Below, one piece after another: positions 33,803 through 43,222 of a stretch of DNA of 64,000 nt (its first letter is position 1; the number at the start of each line of letters is the position of its first letter). Under the pieces are notes generated by a model. It did no database searches and was not told the origin of the DNA. It was given only the letters and a program-made list of their open reading frames with translations. A program made the position numbers and the translations under genes. This stretch comes from Pyrrhosoma nymphula (taxonomy: Eukaryota; Arthropoda; Insecta; Odonata; Coenagrionidae): NCBI GenBank assembly GCA_963573305.1, contig OY754332.1, positions 138,439,977 to 138,503,976 of the forward strand, written 5' to 3'.

Positions 33803-36800
33803 TTGTGGAAGTCCCTATTGTGTCTATGAGGAAATTGGAGAAGTGTCCGGTAAATTATACCTACCATGAGAATAGCAGGGAGTATCTAAAGTGCCCTGAA
33901 ATTAGAGTTTTTGTTATGGGCCACCCGGTAGTAGCGTTGATAGACACCGGAAGCCAAGTGTCGGCGGTATCGGAGGATAAAATTAGGGCACTCCGTGTGC
34001 AAGGAATAGAACTACCCACTTTACCTATTAGTAAAACTTATATCGTCGGCGCCGATCAACATAAATCAGCTCCTGTCCGCGAGCAAGTATTAATGCCGCT
34101 TACGATAGGGGGACATGAATTCGAAATAGTATGCTTAGTAGTGAGGAAATTGATTCGCCCCGTAATCTTGGGCGTTGATTTTTTGACGAAGTTCCGAGCA
34201 GTTGTGGATTTACGGAGGAATATTATTACGTTGAATTCCCCAGGGGAAAGCGCCGTCGTCCAGGACTTTAAGGAGAGTAGTGACGGGAGAATTTGCGCTT
34301 CAGTTGGAACGGGGACCGACGCGACAAATTCTAATTTACAGATTGTGGAGGAATACGAGTCACAAGAAACTTTATCAGAGACGGAAAACAAAAAACTAAG
34401 GGATCTGTTAACAACATATAATACTTTATTTATGCCTTCTTTAGTCCCAGCGAGAAACTTCGAGTTTCGTATTAAATTAAATGACGAGACGCCCTTTAAA
34501 CAAAGAGTATACCCCATCCCCAAGGCCTATGAAGACGAAGTTGCCGCGGAAATCAACAATATGGAACAACAGGGCATCATACGTAAAGCTACGAGCCCTT
34601 TCTTGAATCCACTTGTGGTGGTTAGAAAGAAATCAGGTCAGGTGCGCCTTTGCCTCGATGCCCGGAAACTAAATGCTAGAACTATCGCGGAAAACGACCG
34701 ACCGCCCCAAATCGAAGAGGTCCTCAGAAAGTTTAATGGAACACAGTGGTTTTCTTCCATGGATTTCACCGCTTCGTTCTTGCAGTTGAAATTACATGAA
34801 GATGACCAAAAATACACTGCGTTCCTATTCAAATCGCGCACATACGTATTTTGTAGAGTCCCGTTTGGCCTAAAAAACAGTGGGGCAGCCTTAGTTCGAT
34901 GCGTGGACGAGGCACTGAGGAACGAAGATTCAGATCACGCCATTACCTATGTTGACGACCTAGTAATATTTTCTCGATCTTTTGACGACCACATAATTCA
35001 TTTACGGGAAATGTTTGATAAGTTGCAAAAGGCAAACTTAAGGCTGAATTTATCGAAGTCGCGATTCTGCCGGAAGGAAATTAATTTCTTGGGGCATGTC
35101 ATAGACACTACAGGTATCAGGATTGACCCTGGAAGGGTTAAGGCTATTATGGATTACGAACGACCTAAAAACGTCAGAGGTTTGCGCGCATTTCTAGGCG
35201 TCGGGAATTATTACTCTCGTTTCTGTAGAAACTATTCCAATACCATAAATCCGATGCTGCGGCTCCTTAAAAAGGATGCGAAGTGGGCGTGGACGCAGGA
35301 GCATGAGGAGGCGTTTGTCGCCACCAAGGCGTTATTCGTCAACAATGTTGTTATTTCCCATCCCGACTTTTCGAAACGCATGTTTTTGAGCACTGATAGT
35401 AGTGATTACGGTCTTGGAGCCGTGTTAAGCCAAAAAAGGGAAAACGGTGAAGATGGTATTATTTCACTAATTAGCCGTACCCTCAGGGGTCCGGAGCTCA
35501 CATACTCTACAACGGAAAAGGAGATGCTAGCGATTGTATGGGCGTTACAGAAGCTCAGAGTTTTTCTGTTGGGCCGAGAATTCACAATTATAACGGACCA
35601 CAAGTCATTGTCATTTTTGAATCAATGTCATCTTAGAAACAGTAGGATGCTGCGATGGGCAACCTGGATCCAGGAGTTTTCGTTCGATATTCAATACTGT
35701 GAAGGGAAGAAGAACGTTGGTCCAGATTTTTTGAGCCGGAATCCCTGTGAGACGGGCGGAACAACCGAGGGTGATAGGGAGTTTGTTATCGCTGATATTG
35801 AATTGGGGATCGAGGTCACGCCATGGCGAGACGATGAAGAACTGAGACAAGCCCAGGCGGACGATCCGAGGATAGGTCCGGTCATTCGATTCCTAAGTGG
35901 TGAATTACCCCGGTGCCACCCTTCTTTCCGTAATATTAGTCGACGATCGGATAGGTTTAAAGACCAACTGGGAATTATTCATATAAGAGTGGGTAGGGAT
36001 CGGCCCGAGTTCCGAATATGGGTCCCGTCCGGACAGGCAGAGCGATTAATTAAACATGCTCACACTAAGTTCGCACATTTTGGAAGTCAGAAGATCGCCT
36101 TGATCCTTAGGGAAAGGTTCTTTTGGAAGGGTATGGGACGTCACATTAGAAAAATAATCCGCCAATGCGACTTATGTCAGAAAACCAAATACCCTAATAG
36201 AGTATTTGCAGGCCCCATGCAGAATATCATACCCTCTAAATCCCGGGAATTGTACGCCCTCGACTTGTATGGCCCCCTTCCGAAATCCCGGGCGGGCAAT
36301 AAATTTGTACTTGTAATTGTGGATGTCTTTTCCAAATTTGTGCGAGTCTATCCTATTAATAAACCTACCAGTAGGAATTGTTTAACTCACTTAATGAATA
36401 AATTCATTGTTGAATGTGGTAGACCCGAGAAGGTTCTTACTGATCATGGAACGCAGTTTACCAGTGAAGTATGGTGTATAACGTTACGTGACCGAGGGAT
36501 TAAAGTAATCCATTCTTCTATTCGCCACCCACAGTCGAATCCAAGTGAGAGGATCATGCGGGAAATATCCCGGCTTTTTCGTGTGTATTGTGCGGACCGG
36601 CATACGAGTTGGCCCGAGGTGATTCCCCTCATCAATAAATGGCTTAACGAAATCCCCCATGAATCTATCGGAATGTCACCTTACGAAGCCCATTTCGGCG
36701 TTAAGCCTAGACGGCCCTATGCCATGCTCCCGGAAGAAGAAGAAGGGGACGAGCCGGAGCCAGGTAGGGTTACTCAATTGGTTCTTAGAAATTTGCGACG

Positions 36801-37059
36801 TTCCGGTAGGAAGCGGAAAAACGCTAAGAAGGCGAAAACTTACGAATTCAGGGAAGGAGATAGGGTTCTCTTGAAAGCTCCGAAGCAGTCCGACTCGAAG
36901 TTAAAACTATTTCATAAATTCTTCCCTATTTTTAAAGGCCCGTATGTTATTCGCAGGGTGGTCGCACGAAACGCGTGTGAGCTGGGAAGTGAGGAGGGAG
37001 ATGTTATTGGCGTCCACAATTTCCACAACCTGATTCCTTATTTTTCCGAGACATTATAG
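33748..37059 (+). CDS. pol: Pol polyprotein: protease, RT, RNase H, integrase
   Basis: Open for about 1100 codons in the -1 frame relative to gag; no ATG is needed if it is made by frameshift, and the first Met codon is at about 33826. Protease: VVALIDTGSQVSAV (Asp near 33943). RT: VRLCLDARKLNART, FSSMDFTASFLQL, PFGLKNSGAALVR and the catalytic YVDD at 34948-34959. RNase H: FLSTDSSDYGLGAVLSQ, EKEMLAIVWAL, TDHKSL. Integrase: H-x4-H (HTKFAH) with CDLC, then the D, D, E residues in ALDLYGPLP, VLTDHGTQFTS and NPSERIMREI. No chromodomain or env is seen. All catalytic motifs look intact, so the copy may encode active enzymes. Confidence 0.9.
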   Translation, partial: KHAEFGSIDFPRSNSPRIIVEVPIVSMRKLEKCPVNYTYHENSREYLKCPEIRVFVMGHPVVALIDTGSQVSAVSEDKIRALRVQGIELPTLPISKTYIVGADQHKSAPVREQVLMPLTIGGHEFEIVCLVVRKLIRPVILGVDFLTKFRAVVDLRRNIITLNSPGESAVVQDFKESSDGRICASVGTGTDATNSNLQIVEEYESQETLSETENKKLRDLLTTYNTLFMPSLVPARNFEFRIKLNDETPFKQRVYPIPKAYEDEVAAEINNMEQQGIIRKATSPFLNPLVVVRKKSGQVRLCLDARKLNARTIAENDRPPQIEEVLRKFNGTQWFSSMDFTASFLQLKLHEDDQKYTAFLFKSRTYVFCRVPFGLKNSGAALVRCVDEALRNEDSDHAITYVDDLVIFSRSFDDHIIHLREMFDKLQKANLRLNLSKSRFCRKEINFLGHVIDTTGIRIDPGRVKAIMDYERPKNVRGLRAFLGVGNYYSRFCRNYSNTINPMLRLLKKDAKWAWTQEHEEAFVATKALFVNNVVISHPDFSKRMFLSTDSSDYGLGAVLSQKRENGEDGIISLISRTLRGPELTYSTTEKEMLAIVWALQKLRVFLLGREFTIITDHKSLSFLNQCHLRNSRMLRWATWIQEFSFDIQYCEGKKNVGPDFLSRNPCETGGTTEGDREFVIADIELGIEVTPWRDDEELRQAQADDPRIGPVIRFLSGELPRCHPSFRNISRRSDRFKDQLGIIHIRVGRDRPEFRIWVPSGQAERLIKHAHTKFAHFGSQKIALILRERFFWKGMGRHIRKIIRQCDLCQKTKYPNRVFAGPMQNIIPSKSRELYALDLYGPLPKSRAGNKFVLVIVDVFSKFVRVYPINKPTSRNCLTHLMNKFIVECGRPEKVLTDHGTQFTSEVWCITLRDRGIKVIHSSIRHPQSNPSERIMREISRLFRVYCADRHTSWPEVIPLINKWLNEIPHESIGMSPYEAHFGVKPRRPYAMLPEEEEGDEPEPGRVTQLVLRNLRRSGRKRKNAKKAKTYEFREGDRVLLKAPKQSDSKLKLFHKFFPIFKGPYVIRRVVARNACELGSEEGDVIGVHNFHNLIPYFSETL

Positions 37060-37247
37060 TCTTTTGTTTTCCTTTTGAGTTTGACTAAGATTTCAGCGCG
37101 TGGGACGCGTTAAAAGTTTGATTTATTTTACCACCCTTTATTTTGTGAGGGTTGGAGTTGTTTTTCTTTTGTTTTTCTTTTTCTTTTACAAATAAATTCC
37201 CGTGTCTTTTCCCAGCGGCAATTTTTTGTCTGGGAGAGGGAGGCAGT
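37060..37247 (+). other. Pol 3' flank and polypurine tract
   Basis: Short pyrimidine-rich untranslated sequence ending in TGGGAGAGGGAGGCAGT (37230-37247) directly before the 3' LTR. The purine run is the expected plus-strand primer. Confidence 0.75.
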
Positions 37248-37517
37248 TGTAACCGTTCCCGATTGGACGGTTGCAATGGGTTTGTGGAAGAGGCGGTTTT
37301 GTGCTGTATATTGTGTTAATTTTAAGGTCATCGCTGTGTGAGTGAATGATTCATGTGTGTTCGAGTGTGTGAGTTCCCTGCACCACGTTCTCCCCCCCCC
37401 CTTTCTTAAGTGTATCTCCGCCGTTCGGCGGACGACCTTCCCTTTCCCCCCCCCCCCTCCATCCACCGCTCATGCTTTGCAAGTGACTGTGCTTCGAAAT
37501 ATAATGCGGCCTGCGTC

Positions 37518-39786
37518 CTAAGTTGATAAAACAGCTCGATATTATTGACGGCATAAGTGATCACAGAGTAATTTTTGCAACCTTAAAAATTGAAGTAGAG
37601 TCAGCTGTAAAACCGAAACGCAATATTTATTTATTTGATAAATGCAACTTCATCAAATTTGGCGAGATGCTTAATGATTCGTACACGGATTTCGTAGCTA
37701 AAACTGAGGATAAAAGCACTGATGAATCATGGAAATATTTCTTAAAAATTCTACGACGGGGAATCAACGAATATATTCCGCAAAAATTGAAATGCGACAG
37801 TAAAGAACCTCGCTGGTATAACAACGATGTTAGGAGGGACCTTAAGAGACAGAGAAAATTGTACAACTTGGTTAAAAAGTTCACTACGGTAGGTGACAAA
37901 TCGAAGGAACTTGAAGCAAAAGAAAGTTACGCTGCGCAACGCTCAAAAACTAAGAAATCAATGCGTTCCGCATTGCTAAATTTCAAGAAAAAAGTACTTG
38001 GTGAATTACTCGAAGAAAATCCGAAATCTTTTTGGTCATATGCGAGAGAGCTTCAGGGAAAATCTTCAACCGTAGATTCGTTATTTGATAATGATGGCAA
38101 ACTTGTCACCGAAAATATTGACAAAGCTAACACGTTAAATTCCCACTTCAAAAGTGTATTCACCACAGACGATACTGCATGTAATTTTGAAATACAATTC
38201 ACTGAGGAACCGATGAAAGAAATCACTATTCAACGTGATGGGATAACTAAACAGCTACAGTCGATAAAAAATAGTAAATCTCCGGGTCCGGAGGGAATAC
38301 CCGCGCGTGTCCTCAAGGAGTTAGCGCCACAGATCGCACCGTTCTTAGACATAATATTCAAGAAGTCATTGTCTGAAGGAAAGATACCATTAGACTGGAA
38401 AATTGCAAACGTTACACCGATATTCAAAAAGGGAAACAGACACGACCCAGGGAACTATCGACCAATTTCATTAACGTCGATTATAGGCAAGATACTCGAA
38501 CATATCGTCGTTAGCAATATCATGACGTTCCTGGACAGTCGTAACGTCCTCCATGGCTGTCAGCACGGCTTCCGGAAAGGTAGATCATGTGAAACACAAC
38601 TCGCGCTCTTTCTTCATGACGTTCTCAAATCTGGCGAATCGAAAAGACAAGTTGACGCATTATTTCTAGATTTTAAGAAAGCTTTCGACACGGTACCTCA
38701 TAACAAACTTTTATACAAATTACAGTCATGCGGCCTAAACGAAACAGTAGTAAACTGGATACGCGACTTTCTGAGTGATCGTAAGCAAAAGGTAGTTCTT
38801 GACGGAATTAGCTCTGATGTCGTTAAAGTGACATCAGGTGTCCCGCAAGGAAGCGTGATCGGACCCCTTTTGTTCATTATATACATAAATGATCTATGCT
38901 CTCGAATTAGCAGTAAAATACGTCTATTCGCCGACGACGCTGTCATCTATCGTGAAATTAGTGATCACTCTGACTTTGAAACTCTATCATCGGATTTAAA
39001 CAACGTTCATGTGTGGAGCCAAGAGTGGGGACTCGAACTTAATCTGAGCAAATGCACGGCGGTACATTTCTTGCGGAAGTCGTCCAACTATTCCCATGTA
39101 TATGCTGTGGATGGTGTTAACATAAAGGCGACAGATGAAGTGAAGTATCTAGGAGTTACGATAACTTCGGACCTATCGTGGGGAGCACATATAAGAAATA
39201 TTTGTGGCAGAGCTCTGAAGAAGCTAGGATTCGTCAAGCGTATTGTGGGAAGATTTTCGGATGAAAAAGTAAAAGAGAGGTGCTACTTCGCACTCGTCCG
39301 GCCACACCTTGAATATGCAGCGAGCATATGGGATCCGGTGCAGAAAGACTTAGTCCGGGAACTTAATAAAATACAAAGGAAAGCTGCGCGATTCGTCAAA
39401 AACAGCTACGGGCGTACTGACAGCGTTACACAGATGTTAAACGAATTAGGCTGGGAGCCGCTAGAGACTCGGAGGCTGCGCGCTAGGCTTAGATTGCTTG
39501 AACAATTGAGAATAGATATCTTTCAGAGCGACACGGAGAACATCATATTAGAACCCCACTATATTTCCAGGTCCGACAGAAACGATAAATTAAGAGAGAT
39601 ATTTTGCCGAACGGATAGGTATGGGAATTCGTTTTTCCCCCGAACAATAAGGGACTTCAATAAATGCTAGGCGTAATTTCATTAGAGCGTTTCCTTTTTA
39701 TCTTTAAGCGGCTGGTGTCCTAACACCCCCCGCCACACGCCTATTGAGGCGGCTTGCGGGGTAATATGTAGATGTAGATGTAGATG
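37518..39786 (+). mobile_element. CR1/jockey-like LINE, 5'-truncated, young
   Basis: Begins CTAAGTTGATAAAAC and ends in three GTAGAT units. It carries one long intact frame. Compared with the uninterrupted 5' LTR, no target-site duplication is seen: the flanks rejoin exactly as GCGTC and AAGTG. The same family left the older tail at 8400-8860. Confidence 0.85.
37523..39670 (+). CDS. LINE ORF2 C-terminal part: EN end and reverse transcriptase
   Basis: 715 residues with no stop. The start is artificial because the element is 5'-truncated: it opens with LDIIDGISDHRVIFATL, the last (SDH) motif of the EEP endonuclease. RT motifs follow in order: WKIANVTPIFKKGNRHDPGN and YRPISLTS near residue 300, QHGFRKGRSCETQL, DALFLDFKKAFDTVPHNKL, SGVPQGSVIGPLLFIIYIND and IRLFADDAVIY near residue 475. 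The C-terminal part has HLEYAASIWDPV and an AARFVKNSYGR block seen in CR1/L2-like proteins. RT looks catalytically intact, but the missing endonuclease and 5' end mean the copy cannot move by itself. Confidence 0.85.
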   Translation: MIKQLDIIDGISDHRVIFATLKIEVESAVKPKRNIYLFDKCNFIKFGEMLNDSYTDFVAKTEDKSTDESWKYFLKILRRGINEYIPQKLKCDSKEPRWYNNDVRRDLKRQRKLYNLVKKFTTVGDKSKELEAKESYAAQRSKTKKSMRSALLNFKKKVLGELLEENPKSFWSYARELQGKSSTVDSLFDNDGKLVTENIDKANTLNSHFKSVFTTDDTACNFEIQFTEEPMKEITIQRDGITKQLQSIKNSKSPGPEGIPARVLKELAPQIAPFLDIIFKKSLSEGKIPLDWKIANVTPIFKKGNRHDPGNYRPISLTSIIGKILEHIVVSNIMTFLDSRNVLHGCQHGFRKGRSCETQLALFLHDVLKSGESKRQVDALFLDFKKAFDTVPHNKLLYKLQSCGLNETVVNWIRDFLSDRKQKVVLDGISSDVVKVTSGVPQGSVIGPLLFIIYINDLCSRISSKIRLFADDAVIYREISDHSDFETLSSDLNNVHVWSQEWGLELNLSKCTAVHFLRKSSNYSHVYAVDGVNIKATDEVKYLGVTITSDLSWGAHIRNICGRALKKLGFVKRIVGRFSDEKVKERCYFALVRPHLEYAASIWDPVQKDLVRELNKIQRKAARFVKNSYGRTDSVTQMLNELGWEPLETRRLRARLRLLEQLRIDIFQSDTENIILEPHYISRSDRNDKLREIFCRTDRYGNSFFPRTIRDFNKC

Positions 39787-40870
39787 AAGTGAAGCCACCT
39801 CCCCTTATCCCCCTATCCCCCCCCTTCTCACCCCGCGCGCTAGCGCATATAAATGGCAGAGGATGGTCGGGGCGGGACTTACTTACATGTGATGGTTCTT
39901 GTGGTGGCGGCTGACACCCAAAAATTAGGAGGGCTGAAACATTGGTTGGAGAGCGAGAGAGACGCATTGTGCGGACGAGGAACGGAAAGGGAGAGACGAC
40001 CGACGCATAAGGAAGCTGAATTTAAGTCGTGTCCAGTAGCGGTCCCAAGGAATCCGTGGCCATCGCCGTCGCCTGTCTCCGCTCAAGTAAAACCAACTAC
40101 ATCATCAGCTGCTACGTGCAGAGCACGGGGCGATCATTGCCAGCGCCGCCGCAGTTGCACCAGTTATCCCCGATAACGATAAGTACCACTTATATCCCGC
40201 CCGCCTAAAACGGCCATTCCTAGACCAAAGAAGAGCCCCCCCATTCCCAATCCAAGAAGAATAGTCCTATTATAGTTCAAAGAAGAGATTCCCCAACCCA
40301 AGAAGAAAAGTGCCCCAAGTTTCGTACTGTCGACATATTTATTCCCGTGTTTTTCCCCCCTGGTCCCGTGTGAATGTGTTTAGTTTTCAATTGAGGGTGC
40401 GTGATTGTAGAAATTGTTAAGTTCAAACCGTTAAAATATTGTAACTTTTCCCTAGTGATTCTCGAAATGGGAAAAAGGACCTTGAAGGGTAAAACTGTTT
40501 CATTTGATTGACATTTTGCGAATGTTCGCCATGTATTGTTGCAATTATTACGCATCATAATTTGTTTTGTTTAAATTTAGTTTTAGATTAGTATTTAGTG
40601 TTATTCTCTGAATTAAATAGTTCGATATTGCAAAAGGATATTTCCATGTTTTACTGTCTCTGCCCACAAACCTGTCCTCGCGGAACCATCCGTTCGCCAT
40701 TATGCATTAAGTCACTTCGAAACCCCGCGATCGTTGATGAACCCCAACCCATTTGCTCAAAAGCTTAGTCGGCATCCCTCTTTCCTCCCCGCCTCCCCGT
40801 CCCTGAATTCCTTTCCTCCCACCTTTCCTCCCATTTCCCCTTCCCCTTACTCGTGTGGACACGGGTTACA

Positions 40871-40946
40871 ATATATATATATATATATAGGCATTGAGAC
40901 ATTCGCATAAGCGTTCATACAATTTTCCGATACTTGTACTAACTAA
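40871..40946. other. Gap between the gypsy and copia elements
   Basis: A short TA tract (target of the gypsy insertion) followed by about 55 bp of unclassified sequence up to the copia LTR. Confidence 0.7.
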
Positions 40947-41162
40947 TGCGACCGCGAATTAATAAAATTAAGGTGAAGATAATTATAAATGCAACCTTAG
41001 AGAAAGTAATATATTTCACAGGACCTTTGCAGTTCGACAGATCACGACAGAATGAACGAGAGTTAGAAGTGAACACATGTTGAAGGTTGAAAAAACAAAA
41101 GAGAAACGAAAACCCCAAACTCATATGAAACAAAAGTACATCTGCAAGTATAAATCTCAACA
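40947..41162 (-). repeat. 3' LTR of the copia element
   Basis: TGCGACCGCG...CTCAACA on the plus strand; nearly identical to 49814-50029 (differences include AATTAAT versus AATGAAT and GTATAAATC versus GTTTAAACC). The flanking minus-strand ACGGGAGAG is the likely polypurine tract. Confidence 0.85.
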
Positions 41163-41203
41163 CTCTCCCGTAAACTGCAGACAAAAATAACTTAGATACA
41201 AAA

Positions 41204-41634
41204 TCAGTTTACAACTTCCATACCAAGATCATTTACACATTTCATATGTTTGACTCTTGGCAGACCTTTGGTCAAAACATCTGCAGTCATATGTTCTGTT
41301 GGTTTGTACATTAATTTCACTTTACCTTTTGTAATAACATTTCTGATGAAGTGATATCTGATACCAATATGTTTTGTTCTACCATGAAGCATTGGATTTT
41401 TTGCAATTTTAATAGCACTTTGATTATCCACGTACAAAACAACTTCACTTTTGTTGCACTGTAAAACTTCAGCCAACAGCCGTCTCAAGTACACAGCCTC
41501 CTTGCAAGCATCTGAAGCGGCTATATACTCGGCCTCTGACGAAGATAGTGCCACAGTCCTCTGCTTGCGACTTTCCCAAGCAATGGGACCTGAGGCTAAT
41601 TTAAAAACAAAACCAGTGTATGACTTTCTGTCAT
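41204..41634 (-). pseudogene. copia RNase H and C-terminus
   Basis: NDRKSYTGFVFKLASGPIAW begins right at the TIR element. SSSEAEYIAASDACKEAVYL and VLYVDNQSAIKIAKNPMLHG carry the RNase H acidic residues, and GRTKHIGIRYHFIR and TADVLTKGLP follow, all standard copia motifs. The frame is intact to the stop at 41204. Confidence 0.85.
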
Positions 41635-42873
41635 TACCCAGCCACTGCATGACGTCCAATGGACGTCCATTTTACATCCAGACATCCAGAAATCCCTTAT
41701 GGACATCCTTTGGATGTCTATTGGATGTCATTCAAATGACATCCTATGAAGGTCCCTCTAGGGACATCCATAGGATGTCATACAAGTGACATACTATGAA
41801 GGTCCCTATAGGGACATCCATACGGAGGCCACAGCATGATATCCAATGGACATGATGTAAAATAAATCGTAAATAATATAAATTCCTATGAGAAATAAAA
41901 GAAACGACAGTTACTGGTTGATACCACATAAATCGAGGTAATATTAGCTGTGGGTCTGCAAAGTGCGCCCCCTGAAGGTTGCGCCCCTGGCAGCCGCCAG
42001 CCTGGCCAGCCCCTAGCTACGCCACTGAAGCTAACGTGCGGGAATTGGAAAATCTTGTTTATTCGCAGTAATATTGCATTTATATTCATACTATGTGGCA
42101 ACATAGGATAACAGTTATCTGGCATTAATTAATGGCAAATAACTTGTGTCAAGATTTTATGGCATTTCCTTCAAACTATCACGGAATTATCATTAAAGAT
42201 TATAGTTCTCGAAGTCACATTTATCCACGTAAGTGACTACATATATACGCCTTTCTCAAAAGAACGGGTGCGAAAATATGTGCGTCGAGTCGTAGGTTAG
42301 GTATATATGCGATACATATTCCACATCAATCGGTAGCTATGAGTTAGTATATATCATTCGTACTGCAACATGCCATGGTGCAATAGCACATTCAAAGTGT
42401 TAAATGGTAAAAAATCTTTTTTTTATTTTGAGCGAGCAGCGAAATCAGTGGAGAGGCAATATGATATTCCGACTCGTGAACGTTTTCGTCAGCTAGGTTT
42501 CCGGCTCTGGAACACTTCCATACGCTAGGCTTCGGAGACGGTTTAGTTATGGTTCGTACACATTCCGATTCGCTTCGTGCACGCTTAAATCTCCGCTTCG
42601 TCGACGGTTCGTATCCGATTCCCTCTACAATATTTTCGCTAGGGAAATGAGGCTTTTTCTCACTTATTACTATACTGCAGTTGGTTTGCACCATGTACAT
42701 ACCAAGAATCTGAAATAATTGCCAAATCCTGTCAAAATCCTGAAATAGACATCCAATGGATGTCCACAAGTGGGACATTTGGACATCCATAGGAAATCCA
42801 TAGTACATCAAATGGATGTCAGCCGGGACATCCAATGGATGTCCAATGGACGTCATTGCAGTGTCTGGGTAGG
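41635..42873. mobile_element. 1.24-kb TIR element with subterminal GGATGTCC repeats
   Basis: The left end ACCCAGCCACTGCATGACGT and the right end inverted ACCCAGACACTGCAATGACG are TIRs. GTCAT flanks both sides (41630-41634 and 42874-42878). The outer 120-200 bp at each end are packed with GGACATCC, GGATGTCC and GGACGTCC in both orientations. Inside lies a piece of another element (41955-42028) ending CTAGCTACGCCACTG, typical of hAT-type ends. The transposase superfamily is not known. Confidence 0.7.
41955..42028 (-). repeat. hAT-like MITE end inside the TIR element
   Basis: The minus strand begins CAGTGGCGTAGCTAGGGG, a start shared by many arthropod hAT-type MITEs. The other end is not found, so this is a fragment or the whole of a very short derivative. 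Confidence 0.5.
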
Positions 42874-42932
42874 GTCATCCCCCCATGTAGCATCACTAAA
42901 ACCTGTAATTTTAAAGTCACTACTCTTCTTAA
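42874..42932 (-). pseudogene. copia fragment between the two nested elements
   Basis: About 60 bp encoding DFKITGFSDATWGDDP on the minus strand, the link between RT and RNase H in copia elements. It joins the RT part across the LINE and the RNase H part across the TIR element. Confidence 0.75.
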
Positions 42933-43222
42933 CTCTTCTCTTGGACTACAACCTTGTCGTGGTTGAAGGGCTTGCGTGCTCCGATGACCCCTAGAGCTGC
43001 ACTGGCGGGAGCATTGCTCCTGGTAGGGTCACCCATGCCAGATTGGTCGAAGGTTAGGAGACAGACGAATGGTAGTCCGCGCAGCGTCTGTACCTCAGTG
43101 AGGCGGCTGCAAAAGGCGTCTGACCCCAGTGGGGCGGCCTCTGAAGTGATGGTGTCACGTAAAAAACACTATTGAGTAAGGCCACGGAAGACTATCTCAA
43201 TTAAAACAAAAACCTTGAAATT

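Larger units (their letters stand above)
30732..40870 (+). mobile_element. Ty3/gypsy LTR retrotransposon with long LTRs, tRNA-Lys primed, young
   Basis: LTRs at 30732-32090 and 37248-40870 (the second enlarged by a LINE) both start TGTAACCG and end GGGTTACA, and by eye are almost identical. Gag and pol are open over their full lengths and lie in a -1 relation. The flanks are ATAT on each side, inside TA-rich DNA. Without the LINE the element is about 7.9 kb. There is no env-like ORF after integrase. Long LTRs plus a tRNA-Lys primer site are features of the Osvaldo/Ulysses group, so I suggest that affinity without certainty. Confidence 0.9.
37248..40870 (+). repeat. 3' LTR of the gypsy element, split by a LINE
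   Basis: The two LTR pieces, 37248-37517 and 39787-40870, together equal the 5' LTR. The break is after GCCTGCGTC, before AAGTGAAGCC. Very high identity to the 5' LTR implies a recent insertion, and the LINE is younger still. Confidence 0.9.

Noticed and set aside
37060..37247. An env gene after gypsy integrase
   Set aside because: Only about 190 bp of untranslated sequence separates pol from the 3' LTR.
42368..42523. Plus-strand reading MPWCNSTFKVLNGKKSFFYF inside the TIR element as a THAP-like transposase start
   Set aside because: Too short, lacks the expected second zinc ligands and ends in stops; resemblance is weak.
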